64,000 bases of DNA, taken from assembly GCF_901933205.1 (NCBI RefSeq), contig NC_044571.1, forward strand, positions 76,447,689 through 76,511,688, given 5' to 3'. The notes beneath the pieces were generated by a model, which had not been told where the DNA came from, ran no database searches, and saw only the letters and a program-made list of their open reading frames with translations. This DNA comes from Camarhynchus parvulus (Eukaryota; Chordata; Aves; Passeriformes; Thraupidae). Below are positions 13,264 to 26,000 of this stretch, one piece after another (positions within the stretch are counted from its first letter, which is position 1; every line of letters starts with the position of its first letter). The translations under genes and the position numbers were made by a program.

Positions 13264-13598
13264 GGAGATAGCAGCCTTCCAGTACTTGAAAGGAGTCTAC
13301 AAAAAAGCTGGTGAGGGACATTTTGCAAGAGGATGTAGTGACAGGACAAGGAGGAGTGGCTTTAAACTGGAAGACGGTGGGTTTAGGTTAGATATTTAGA
13401 AGAAATTCTTTACTGTAAGAGTGGTGGGGCACTGGAAGAGATTGCACAGAAAAGATGTGGATGTCCCACCCCGAAAGTATTCATGACCAGTCTGTAGCAG
13501 CCTGCTGTAGTGAAAGGTGTCCCTGCCCATGGCACAGGGATTGGAACTAGATGATCATTAAGATCCATTTCAACACAAACAATTTTATGATTGTATTC
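13264..13598 (+). mobile_element. CR1 LINE 3' UTR fragment
   Basis: It matches the CR1 3' UTR in sense orientation: GCAGCCTTCCAGTACTTGAA, TTTAAACTGGAAGACGGTGG, TTAGAAGAAATTCTTTACTG, GAAAGGTGTCCCTGCCCATG, GGAACTAGATGATC, and the terminal 8-mers ATTTTATG ATTGTATT. It is a 335-bp 5'-truncated copy. Confidence 0.93.
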
Positions 13599-13858
13599 TC
13601 CATTTTTTCTCCATTGACACGAAGTGCGATCTAGAAATTTCTCAGAGCTTTAAATGTAAACAATATAAAAGCACAGAATTTGGTGACGTGACTTTTGATA
13701 ATTGCATGTGACAAATGATACTTTCACAGGCATATATTTTCTTACCGAAAGCAGTTTAAAACCAGATCTTTATAGAAATAGTATTGTTTAATAGTTTACT
13801 GCATAAAAGAAAATGTGTTATTTAGTTGTTTTCTGTGTTATCATAAATTACAGAGTAA

Positions 13859-13988
13859 TCACAGAATATTCTGAGTTAGAAGGGATCCACAGTGATCATT
13901 GTGTCCAACTCTTAAGTGAATCCCTTCACAGGGATTGAACCTAGGCCTTGGTGTTATTAGCATCATGGTCTAACAACTGAGATAATCC
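13859..13988 (-). mobile_element. tRNA-Ile-derived SINE with CR1 tail (TguSINE1-like), second copy
   Basis: On the minus strand the order is A-box-like TTATCTCAGTTG, TGATGCTAATAACACC, B-box GGTTCAATCCC, then the CR1-type tail (GAGTTGGACACAATGATCAC, CCCTTCTAACTCAGAATATT, CTGTGAT). It is the same element as at 10621-10760, in opposite orientation about 3.1 kb away. Confidence 0.85.
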
Positions 13989-16878
13989 TTACCCTATTTT
14001 GTGTTATTTTGGTTTAAATAGCACCTTTTATTGTTCTAGCTCTTAGATATGCCCTTGCTAATTTTTCTAGTAATGAGAATTGAGCAATGTAGGAAGATGC
14101 GTAACATTACTTTTAAGAATACAGAAAGAAGAGGGCACGATGTCTCAGTGGGGAGGTTAAGAAGCAAGTGACAGTGAGTTAACTAATAGCTAAACACCTC
14201 TATATTGATTAAAGATTTAAACCTGAAGCATAGGAAATATCTCTTCACAGAAGAAATATGATTATATCTTTGAAAATGATATAACAACTAACAAGCGAGA
14301 TTTTGTGGCTAAGCTAAAGGAAACAACTCATTTGGTGCAAGGTTCATCTTGAATTCTGGGTATAGAAGACACAGACACAGTCTTGTGTTAGACTTTGAGT
14401 GTGTTCGAAATTCTGTGAGAGTAAAGAAAAATATTGATTGTGACAGAAAAGAAGATTACTCCTATTGTTTTGTCAAAGATGAGACACTGGATAGGAAGAT
14501 GTTACTAGCAAAAAAAGGAAGAAAATATACAGCCAGGAAAAAAATCCCCAAGTGTAAACCTGCACTGAATTGAACAGACAAGAACAGTTTCTGATGAAAA
14601 CAATACCATGCTGTAAATGGGACTGTTTGCTTAAACCAGCTGAAACAATTTTTTCTATCAGAGAATTTGTTGAATATGAGGAGCAATTCTGAGCAGTCCT
14701 GTCTGTCCTCTAAACTATGGATACTACCTAATTTCTGTCAGTGTATCACAAGAAGTTAATTTCAAATTGTTTCCTCATCCTTCACAATGTAGTTTTCCTT
14801 CATTGATTTGAGATCAATTTGGCATTTGGTCTGCTCATTCCTACAAGGCCAAATCCGCGGCAAAAAGCATTTTAATTATCTCTTTCTAATCAGTGAACTG
14901 GCAGGAGGTTGTTCAACTTGTCTTCTCATTCCCATTATTCTTCCATCTTTAGTTTCTAAAAGACTGGTATAAATCTCTTGAGACACACAATCTCAAATTA
15001 GTCAATACACTGCAACATTGCTTTCTTATATCTTGCATACGCTATGTACCTTTCAACAAGATTGATAGGGCATAAGCATGAGAGTTTTGGCCTTTGGCTG
15101 TTCTTGAGGGTTATAAATAAAGGAAACAATCTATTGTGTCCACTGCTTCTGTGTTAAATACAAAGAAGCAGAATAAGTGTCTACACTGCCAATGCATCTG
15201 CATATATTTCTGTGTTTGGATGGAAAGCTGGCTATGCAGTGACATCATTTGTTGGACCTAGATATTTACCTTGTGGGCTGCAGCAGACTAGATCCTCTAT
15301 TTAGAGAGCAGCACTTGAAACATGGATTTACTTTTTGCCCCACTGTGAATTTTCTGGGGACCTTAATTTTTAACTAGCTTTTGGTCCAAATCCTTAGGTG
15401 TAGGTAGCTAAATAAAAGGCTGACCTTGAGATGTGTTTGTTGCTCCTAGCCTCAGTGGCAGATTTGTAATATAAATGAAAAGACTAAAATGATTCCTGAA
15501 TATTTATATGTGTGTCACTTTCAAATTATTAGCCTTACATCTTCGTGCTTCACTTTGATTAGCTGAAAAATGACATAGTAATGATAGTGATAACAGCAGT
15601 AAGAGTAATGCTTATAACACAATATAAACATGAAGTCTATTTTCAGTAATATTCCTAAACTGTTTTGAATCATATGGAACAGATATATAAAAAGAGGTAA
15701 ACAGAGAGCCATATCCTACAAATCATACCTATCCCCTTGCCCCAGTGCTGGTCCCACTGGCCTGGTCCTGGTTATCTCATCTCCTTGGTCGTGGTTGCCT
15801 TTTCTAGAACAGCCTCTTGAGCAAAATAATGGAGTAACACTAGAATAGGCCTGATCAACTTTACTGCTCTGATGAAAAGCTGTCCATTATTCTAAAAGCA
15901 ATTTTGGATTTTGTAGTTTTATGTTATCTACCAGTTTACATCCATTAAAACTCATCAAAGGACTGTGAACAATGGAGTGCCCCAAAGTGTGCAATGAATC
16001 CAAAAGATAGTTCTGGTCATGTATAGAATGATTTCAATCATTTAAGTAGGACCATAATATGCATCTACATGACTTTCTGATGTAAAGTATATATCAGTGT
16101 TTTTATTAAAGAAAATATTTGCTGCAATTCTCCAAGGCAAATGGCAATGTTATTTTATTAAGCTGCTTATTAAGTGGTAACTGCCTTGGTTGATGTGAAA
16201 ACCAGTCCACAGCCTCATCACCACTTGGTTCTTAGTAAAATTCTTATTCTTTTTTCTTACATATAGCTGATTTTCCAGGAATGGTCAAATTATTATTTTA
16301 TTCTGCTGTATGATTCCTTTTGTACTGTAGAAACCAACAACAGGCTTCCTCTTTCTCCTTGATCTTTGAGCTTGTATCTTGAATATTATGCAGTCCAACA
16401 GATAAGAAAGCATGTCTGGGTTGGAGTTTGAATGCAAGATGAAAGGTCTATCCCTGAGATCATCAAGATTTTGCACTTTCACATTTACAGCTCTGTATGT
16501 TCCCACACGTTCCCACACTGTTGTCATTGAGCCATGGCACTTAAGGTATTGCTATCACAGTCTTTAAAATAGCCTCTTGTCTTTACCTCTTTGGTCAACA
16601 ATATCTCCTCTCTGCTTTGAGGCCTGTTTTGTAGGTAGGAATTGTCCATCATAATTTCCTTTGGATCTCATTTTTCACTGCTAGAGATTTTTTAGCGCTC
16701 TGCAACAGGTGAAGAGGCTGGCCAGACCACTTCAGAGGTCCAAAGGGTGTGTTGGGTCTAATCCTTTCACCCCAACCCATGATATTCTCTGCTCTCCAGA
16801 GGAAAGAAGGTCTGCCAAGAAGTCTACAGTTTCCCAATTAAACTCTTACTTTTGAATACTGTGATATACAGTATAAAT

Positions 16879-16922
16879 ATATTGTTTTCTCTTTTATATG
16901 TGTATAAAAGAGAAAACAATAT
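16879..16922. repeat. Perfect inverted repeat, 20-bp arms, 4-nt loop
   Basis: The left arm is 16879-16898, the loop TGTG is 16899-16902, and the right arm is 16903-16922. All 20 arm bases pair (ATATTGTTTTC... against ...GAAAACAATAT). The next outer bases do not pair. Confidence 0.97.
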
Positions 16923-19051
16923 TCTCTTGAACATCTAGTGGATACAAAAACAGACCTATGAAAGAGTGACTACCTTCATGTAAAAATTGAATTATAATAT
17001 TTTTAAGACATGACCTTAATTTTCTATAAAATCATAGCTCTTGCTTGCATGAACACTTTTTTCAAGGCAGTAATGCAATCTCTGATAACTGATTTTGAAC
17101 ATGTGGTGATTTAAGATGTTGTCACTACAGTAGTCCACCTTGCTTTTCTGCCAGAGGAGACTATCTGCAGAGCAGGGCATAAAACTGAATTTATTCAGGT
17201 TTTCCAATTCATATTCTTAGTATCTGAACACTAACTAACTTCACCTGCTGAAATCTGCTAGATTTTATGACTCAGAGCATGAGAATTTTGCCTCAAGTGC
17301 CAGGTGAAAAATCAACATCAGCTAGGCTTTGTGAAAGCATGAAAGTCACATGATCAGTGATCACAAACAAGTAAGGACCATTATCTTAAGGAGTACCTAA
17401 GATAAATTAAGCACTATAGTTGAACCACTCTAATCCAATAATTGGTCATTCATTGTAAAACAATTGCTTACAGTAAAAAAAAATTATATATCTTTGATTT
17501 TGTGCAGTAATATGTCTGTGCTTACAATGAGCTTTCAAAACACTGCAAACAATGTTGTACTAAATCCTCTTATTTCTGGGCAATGAAATTAAGACAAATT
17601 ATTTAATTTTTTTTGGCCAGTGCCTCCAAAGTCAAGGACAGACAAATGATCTTTCAATATCTCTCTGAGTATGCTCTGGATACTCTAACTTTTCTTACAG
17701 TATGATTGATCCATAATTTTCAAACAATAAAATCTAAAATGAATGGACTGGCAGACATAGGCTCATAGGCAGGTCTGCAACCAGCAGTTATATTATGCTT
17801 GTTTTGTTTTCCTTACTTGAAGCTACAGTCACAGACATGCTCAATTAATTAGGCTGATTTACTTAATACAAGGAGATTATTCAGAAAGATGATCAACTAC
17901 ATGGACAGGATTGGTTACCAAAAGCCTTCTTGCTATACAGAGAAGTATCTCTAAGCTATCAAATGTGGCCAAATTGTGAAATTTTTCTGGCTTTGGTGAA
18001 AAAGCAGCTGTTGACATGACCTGCTGATTGACATTACTGATTTTCTCTCCTATGTTGCAAAAATCTCTGAAAATTCATGTATTTGCCATCTCATGGTGTC
18101 AAACCTGTTGGGTGGTCCTCAGTTTCTTTGACAAGGCTCTGGATTAGAAAAATGAACTCCTGTTTAAAACACAAAGTTAACTTTGAGAACAAACTTGAGG
18201 AGTCACTGATCCACTTCAGCATGTCATCTGTAGTAGTACACTGTGGCAGACATGATGTCATCCTGCTGCCTGAAAGCTATCTATTTTTCATTTCTTTTTC
18301 ACAACATCATTTCTCACACCATGCCATCATTTTTTAATGAAGGGGAAGTGTTATCACATATTTCACATGTATGGCTTGCAAGTTAATAATAAAAAGGCTT
18401 GTCATTCAGCAGCAACGTGAGTCTTTGCATGCCAAGACATTTTAAGACAAAGTTAATTCCAAAGTGTCCTTATTCATAGTCTCCATGCCTGTGATTTTCC
18501 AGATCTCTAAATCTCATTTGCTGTGGTTAACTTTTAATTAGGAATTAAGTGAGGAAGCCTAGTACAATGTGCCTATTTAGTAAGTCTCTGTTTAACTAAG
18601 TATTTTTAACTTGAACGTCTCTGAGTGTGTTGCTTAATTATTGATACTTTGGAGACATTTATATTTAAAGATTCAAGAATAGAAACTTTTATGTCACATT
18701 TTTGTGTTTATGTAACCTAAACTTTTTTTAAAAATTCTAATAGATAAAGGGAAATTTAAAAAATAATACTTTGTAATTCATTCTTTATAGGGCTTCCCTG
18801 AAAATTATCACATTTCTTGCAGTGGAAAAATGTTTGTTGCTATTGTTGGATTGTTGAAGTTTGACGTCTATTTTTATTTTTCTCATGGAAATATATATTT
18901 TATTTCAGGGCATGCATAGTATAATTTCATTTAATGGTGCATTCAATATGTATTAAGTCTTTGATTCAATATGCACTATTGCAAGTCACAAGTTAAACTT
19001 AAAATAGGATTATTGCTAAGGAATTTGTTCCTTAAATAACAAGTTTTCAAT

Positions 19052-19123
19052 TTTAATTGTAGTAACCTTATGCCCATATTATACTATATTATATTATACT
19101 ACTTTAATTGTAGTAACCTTATG
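19052..19123. repeat. 21-bp direct repeat, 51-bp period
   Basis: The 21 bases from TTTAATTG to CTTATG occur identically at 19052-19072 and 19103-19123. Between them is an internally repetitive ATATTATACT spacer. Confidence 0.92.
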
Positions 19124-21298
19124 GAACTTCTATTTTAATATAACATTTTTGGAAAATACAACACTAATATGAGAGGGTATTTTGGAATACTTTCTACCAT
19201 GTGGCAGATGACTCAGTGCAGTTTATAGCCAAGTTCTTAGATTTCTCAGGAATGCAGTGAACTGACCTAGAAACCAGAATCCTAATAAACCCAACTTGTT
19301 GCAGGTGTTAAACCTAATGTGAATCCTGACCACATTTTTGTATCTTGTACTTTCTTTTCATCTGAAAAAGCCTGTGAGTGATGTGTTCAGGCTAAAGGTT
19401 GTTCTCTGGAATACAGAGATTTTATCAGGGTCAGAAAGAGAAAATATTACTTTCTCACTTTTAATTTCAACAGCAGAAGAATTTTGTACAAGAGAGACCG
19501 AGTGAATAGCTCTAAGGCATACTTCATTATTCCTTCTATACTTACATTTCTCCATCAACCAGAATAAAAAATGCAGGGCCTGCCAGTGTGCACACTTCTT
19601 GTGAGCATCTGTGCCTTTCACAGCCCCGCAGAAAAATGTCACACTCCCTAGACCTTAACATTAAACAACTCTCTCTCTGCAGAAAATAACAATCTTGCCT
19701 CATCATTTCATTGTATACTAACATAACAGGAAAAGAAGCAAAAATTTCCTCTTGATTTTTGACTTTTGCAAAATGAGGCAGTTTGGAAATGCCCAAAAGG
19801 TCATGTTGTTTCTTTGAGATAGCAGTCTGTGTATCTGGAAGGATGTCAGAGCTATGAGAGCTGCTTATTGCATTTTATTTGGAAATCTGTGGGCTGCTTT
19901 GCCCTATGTTTGTGACTTTTAGAAAATAGCATCTTCTGGAATATGGTGCTCTTCTGGCAGTAATTTTTCTGCTGCAGAAGTTGTTTTAGAGTTGAAGCAA
20001 ACACGTATCAATGTAAATCACTGAGACTGAGATGCCTGCCTGGGTATATATCTGGACATGACGCACGAAAGGTTTTATTTGCACTCGCATGTTTTTGAGA
20101 AGTGCAGAATATGGAACAGGATCTCATGGGAAAACCTGTTACAGTCTTCACACTTTGTTCAGTGGGGTGGAGAGGCCATTCCTTTTATGTCTATGAGGCT
20201 GTTCCTCAGGAGGCAGAAGAGCTTGGAAGCTCCAGTGCCTGTAGAGAATACCAGAGATCACTTTTTCCTCTTTCGCAGACAAGTTTGAAGAAAAAGCATG
20301 CTTCCCTGCAATGCAATCTCTTTCAGCCCCTGAGGCACTAGAGGTTTACTGCACCTTCATGCCAGTTACTGTCTAAAAACCACAGTATTCTTTTGAGGAT
20401 GAAGAAGCTGATTTTTGTTTGTTTAGTTTTCAAAACGCTGAACAAATTCACCTTAGTGTTAACAGACTAAAGGAGGCAGAGCTTAAGGCACTTTCATCAA
20501 GGCTGAATTTAGACTTGTGGAAAATTCTCAAAACATGTTCAGAGGCACACGGCAGGTGTGATGTGGTTATCTCACTGGATTTCTGGGTTTACTCAGAAAA
20601 GCCTTCTTTCTTGTCTGAAAATAGCCCTGAGAAATCTTCATATAATGTGAGTGTGGTATACTGTGAAAGTTTAATTCTAGTTTTTTGAATGCCCATCAGC
20701 TGTTTAAGACCATAAAGTGTAACTCTTGTTGGAACTACTTTAAAATGAATGGGAATAACTTTTATCAAGACACATAAAAATACTAAGACACGTGTATCAC
20801 CATAGGGGTAAAGAGAGAGGAAGAAAGTATTTTAAGTTGACCAGACACAAGTGGAACCTCATAAATGGAAGCAGGAGTAATAGCAAAACTACAGTGCTAC
20901 AAAGTGTGATTGTAATTAGGGCATCAGTCTCACTGCCAATCCTTCCTTGCATTTAAATTTGAAAGGACTTTGAAATTTCAAAGGATTTCAGCTTTTCAGT
21001 TCTCTATTTAGAGGTATGTAACTGTAAGCAGATTGCACTTCCTAGTGTGTAAATGGACTTTCTATGGAAAACAGGTTTAAAGTCAGGTGTGGAGGAGATT
21101 AAGGGAACTACTTTAAAATCATTGTAATAAGTGGGATGGAGCTTAATTGAAGCAAACAATAAAAGGAAAGCTGAGGGCAAGTGTGTGACAACTACTTCTG
21201 TATTCTAGCTTTAAGCACCTACTGCAGTGCTATCATCAGTCACTCACATCCTCTGCAGGACTCAGTGCTCAGTGGCTGTTGCAGTCACCCACAGCATA

Positions 21299-21326
21299 GC
21301 AAAATTGTGGTGCAAAATTGTGGTGC
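21299..21326. repeat. 13-bp tandem duplication
   Basis: GCAAAATTGTGGT is repeated directly twice and followed by GC, a local slippage-type duplication. Confidence 0.85.
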
Positions 21327-21904
21327 AAGTTCTTTCCTTTCAGAAGCAACAAATTAAAGCCACAGCATTAGTAGTCTCTGGGGGAAAATTATGAAAATTC
21401 TGATCTTTATCAATGAATTTGGTATATTTGGTGGAAAAAAAAAATCCTTCCTACCCTGACAATATTATGGCCCTGAAGCTACAGAACTCTGTTCCCCCTT
21501 GTGGTTCTGGCTTGAATGTAATAAGTCTGCTCCTTCTACAGAGCTGAGTCGCTCCAATAATGCAGATGGCATCTACTTTCCATGTTTAGCAGTATATTTT
21601 TAACTTTGTATCATAATCAGTACAGGTTCCTTTAGAGATTGTTCAGATTAAGTTTTTTTTTTTTCTGTGTCCTGATCAAGCACACACAAGAAAAATTAGG
21701 AAAAACATTCGGCCTTGGAAATACTGAAGTGTTTCGGAGTGTATGCCTTGTTAGCAGAGTTTTAGAGCTTACAAAGTGCTGGTGTTCAGATCATAGAATG
21801 TCTCTATAAAAAGATGAGATGTAGCTATCTTCAAATGTTCTATTTTCCATAAAAAATACAATTTCTTTTTTTTTACTCACCCTGATTTTTTTTCATATAG
21901 CAGC

Positions 21905-23035
21905 ACTTGGCTGGCTGCTAGATGTCCATCAAGCTTCTCTATTATTCCCTCTCGTCAATAGCACAAGGAAAAAAAATGTGATGAAAAAACTCAGGAGTTG
22001 AAGAAATAATGAGGAAACCACTTACCAGTTACAGTTAGGAGCAAAACAAAAGATATTTTTGAAATTAACTGTATTTATTGCCACTAACAGAGTAGGATAT
22101 TGAGAAATACAACAAAACTAAGAACACCTTCCCACCACCCCTCTAACTTCTTTGCAGGCTCAACTTCACTTCCAACTCTTCTACCTCTTCCCAGAGTGCT
22201 GTGAGGGCATGTGGAATGGGGTTTGTGATCAGTTTTTCTGCTCCTCTCTCCTCCTGCTCCTCAGCCATGCAGGGTGTCTCCCACAGTAAAAAGTCTTTCA
22301 TGAACTTCTTAAACATGGGTTCATTTCATGCGCTGCAAAAAGTGCTCCAGCAGTGGGTTCTTTCCATGGGGTACAGTCCTTCAGTAGTGGACCGTTCCTC
22401 TCCATGTGCCACATTTCCGGACAGAAAACCCTCACCTGGCCTGGGACCTACACAGGCTGAAAATTCTTCATGGTATATCCACCTGATCCAGGATAGGATC
22501 CTCTATGGACTGCAGTGTGGATATTTGCTCCAGTGTGGACCTCCATGTTATGGTCCTCTCCCTGCTGCTGGGGAAACTACTCCAGCAGCTGAAGCACCTC
22601 CTCCCCCTCATTCTTCCCTGACATTGGTGTCTACAGGGGTCACACATATTCTGCCTCTTGTCTCCTAGCATCTGCTCAGCAGTTTTCCCTTTCTTAAATG
22701 TGTTTTAACAGAGGGACCACCACTGTTGCTGATGGGCTCAGCCTCGGGCAGTGGCAGGTCCATCTTGGAGCTGGCTGGAGCTCCTGCCGTCCGACACAGC
22801 AGCGTAGAACCGTAGAAAGCATTGGGCTGGAAGGGGCCTTGGAGATTGTGTAGTCCTCACTCTCTTGCAGTGGGCATGGATGCTGCCCACGAGATCAGGC
22901 TGAACACTTCCAGGGATGCACAGCTTCTGTGGGCAGCCTGTTCCTGACATGGAGGCAGAGACCAATGTCTTCTCACAGATGCCATCCCTGCAGACCCCCA
23001 CTACCAGTACCTTGACACAAACCCCGTGCACAGAA
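21905..23035 (-). mobile_element. ERVL-type solo LTR with nested CR1
   Basis: The region follows, on the minus strand, a long (about 1 kb) LTR common in bird genomes. Landmarks on the plus strand are GGCTGGCTGCTAGATGTCC near the LTR 3' end (about 21910), ACTCAGG and CACTTACCAGTTAC, then ACAGAGTAGGATA before ACACCTTCCCACCACCCC (22122), GCAGGCTCAACTTCACTTCC (22156), GAAGCACCTCCTCCCCCTCA (22590), TGATGGGCTCAGCCTCGG (22730), and CACTACCAGTACCTTGACAC (about 23000). An AATAAA on the minus strand near 22072-22078 fits the LTR polyadenylation signal. A CR1 fragment interrupts it at about 22803-22936. No retroviral genes flank it. Assignment to ERVL is from memory of the family; the position is firmer than the class. 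Confidence 0.75.
22803..22936 (-). mobile_element. CR1 3' UTR fragment nested in the LTR
   Basis: GTAGAACCGTAGAAAGCATT, GGGCTGGAAGGGGCCTTGGA, TGCAGTGGGCATGGATGCTG and CTGAACACTTCCAGGGATG match the reverse complement of the CR1 3' UTR. It interrupts the LTR between GTCCGACACAGCAG and CTGACATGGAGGCAG. Confidence 0.8.
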
Positions 23036-26000
23036 CTTCTGTAAAATTTTTTCAGATGAGAAACTAGGATAAAGAAGATGAAAGTCAAGTCTTAAATATT
23101 TCTATGGTAAAGCTTCCAATTTTTAACCCCCATTAAACCCTTGACATTTTATTTTGTGGAATTGTTTTATGATTGTTAATGTCTTTATTGGCTATTTGCC
23201 ATTTTCTGCAGTCTGACTTGTGCAAATTTATTTCTCTGTTGATAATTTTAACTGCTAGTTACTTAGTGCAAACACTGTGAAGCATCAAAGTGTATTTTAT
23301 AGATTTACTGTTCAGTTTGTGAAAGTGATTGGCCTGGTTACAAGTGATAAGTAGGAAATTGCTCTCCTGATGTAAAGTGCTATCGAATGACCATTTACAA
23401 GTTGCAGAAAGATACAATTTCATTTAATTTTCTAATGACAATAATGAATGAGCAGGAGACACTTTGACTCATTTTGCAAATGTTAAATGGGGTATGAATC
23501 CCCCAATAGTAAGGATGGGGGAATTGAGGGACCTGTATACATTTAAATTCAAGGAATAAAATTATGCTGGGATGATATCACTATACTTGCTACTGGATTT
23601 ACTTATTGAGTGATTTATTTCTCAGATGTTGCAGTACCTATATGTTTATGCATGAGGAAAAACAGGGAGAGAAATGATTTTCAGATGAATGAAGTAGAGG
23701 TATTGTATTTGCCATCACTAGTGATTCAAATCAGTCTGGGAATGCCTATTTGACGTGACTCAATGTCATGTTCTTTTGGGATTTCTAACATGCCAGGGGT
23801 GTGCATTTTATTCTGAAACTAATAAATAAATAGACTGCAACCTCTGAAATTCTGGTGATAGTAAGGAGCTGCTGAAAGTTAAGCTGTTGAGCAGATACAG
23901 CATTAGACATCAGACATTGACTCCTTTTGTGCATGGTTTTACCACAGAGAACCATATGACCTATGGTTACAGAAGTCCCTTTCATTTATGCACAAGCTCT
24001 CTGGCAGGGCTTGTGCACAATACTAGGCAAGAGATCTCATGTGATTAATTCTCGCTCAGTGGTTAATGTCTCTTGTTTCCAGCTTATCTGATGCCATGGT
24101 AATGTCCTCATACAGCCACTGTAGTTTCTTTGTATAACAAAGTCATTGTTTCTCCTCTAGACTCCTTTAAGCTCAATTACCTCTTTTTGTCTTCACATTG
24201 TTTTCTCCCACATTTATGTCTTCCACTTGTGTCCACACATGCACATGCTCCCCTCTCTATGATTCTTTTCATTATTACATAATTAATTGTGTCTGATAGT
24301 TGTTTATATTATTACAGAATGTTGAGCACGCACCACCTTGCAGAAGAGAATGCAGATTAATACAGTTAGGAACTCAAATCTGAAAGAATCAGTAACATAG
24401 TGTTAAATAGCTGGGTTTGGGCTATTCTCCAGTGAATTCCACCTTGCCTGTAACACTCACACAAGGGTGCATTATCCATTCACCAGAGGAATTGTCCTGC
24501 TGAGCCCTCATTATGATGATTTTTTGAAAGATCAATTTTGAAATTTTGAAAGTATCAATTGCACTATAGTTTCAAGGTTGTTGCTTTTAGGTTTGCCCTG
24601 ATGATATTACCAAAAATCAGGCCTCTGTCTGGTGTCAGAGCTAAACAAGAAGTTGTTTTCTTTTATCCAAATTGCATGAGAGAGACAGAGAAAGGATGAA
24701 ATCCCTTGTAGACTTTTCTGATAATTTGAGTGTGAGGGCAGACAGCGCATGCTGGGATTGCTTTTAACAGATAACCCCATAAAGGTTTACTCATCTTTTC
24801 CATGAGTCTGAAAAAAATTAGAAAACAATTGGATGTGTGATTGTCTTATCTGCAACAGTTACAAAAGTTTCCTGAGCAAAGAACAGATTGGAGTCCTGTG
24901 CTCGACAGCTGGGGAGTTGAGCATAAATGTGATGGATCTAAAGTTTCTCTATGTTATATCTCTTTACAGACTCCATCAGGAGCTATGAAAGTATGCTACA
25001 ATTATACATAACATCATGAGTACAAAAGCATTTAATCTCTGCTCGAGTCTATATTTTGTCCCTCCTGGAGATAAAGACAGGAAGGAGATAATGTACCTAC
25101 AATTCTTTGCAATTCAATATGCTATATAAATCTAAATGTTTCTTAAGTGTTTTGTCATGTTCGCTTGTTCTGGGCCTGAGATTTACATGAATTTTTGGGT
25201 ACAGCATGGTTGAGTGGTAATTCATAATTTCTGCTTTAAGCATAGTTTCATATGGTGCTCTGTTAAAAGGATTTTGGTGCTCTGTTAAAAGGACACTTTT
25301 GTTCTGATTTCCACCTCTCCTATACTTTTAACTTTTTGTTACTCTGTATATGGTGTTTTGTGTCTGAGAATGCATAATTATTGTGTAAATGCTGTGTTAA
25401 AAATCTTATGAAAAAATGTTGCTATTTTTATGCCTTTGATATCTGAACAACTGTCATCAACACACATCTGTGATGTAGAACTAAGGTTAAAGATTCCATT
25501 ATTTTACCCATAAGTAGCTGAAGCATTCGTGTGACTGTTATTTATTAGGATTTAATCTAGACCTTCAGTTCAAAAGGGCAGGTTCAAATATTAGAAGAAA
25601 AGCCACCTGATCTGTAAGGTGGTGGTATCCCATGGGGATCACACTTTCAAAGGATTCACATCAGGACTTTGCAAACATCATTGAGTTATAAGGACATCCT
25701 GGCTTTAAATATGAAACAATACCTTTTTGCTTTTTTGCGTCTCTGTGTCTGCATGTGTCTGTGAATATGAATTTCTTTTCACTGTCACATATTTATCTTT
25801 GTCTAGCTGATCTGTGTCCACTCTTTGGTGTTTCAGACACATGAGGTTGTACCTGCTTCTTTTTGGATACTTTCTTCCAAAACCTGCTAAGCCAGTGTCT
25901 TTCATTTTACATTCCTGTGTGCTAGCTCTTCCCCCTGGATGCTTTTGCATGCCCTCTTGACTTTATTTTAGGATTTACTGTTTCAGTTCTTGTTTCATCT

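Larger units (their letters stand above)
13989..21904. other. Intergenic
   Basis: AT-rich sequence holding a perfect palindrome at 16879-16922, a 21-bp direct repeat at 19052-19123 and a 13-bp tandem at 21299-21326. The frames at 16285-16527 (-) and 20058-20688 (+) have no recognisable domain. No gene is recognised. Confidence 0.55.

Noticed and set aside
16285..16527. 80-residue minus-strand frame with a basic run (RSRRKRK)
   Set aside because: The basic run hints at a cleavage or nuclear-localisation site, but nothing around it resembles a known protein, no frame continues it, and there are no exon borders.
22201..22668. 155-residue plus-strand frame, the longest in the window
   Set aside because: It lies antisense within the ERVL-type LTR; its Pro/Ser-rich sequence is a by-product of LTR minisatellite-like sequence.
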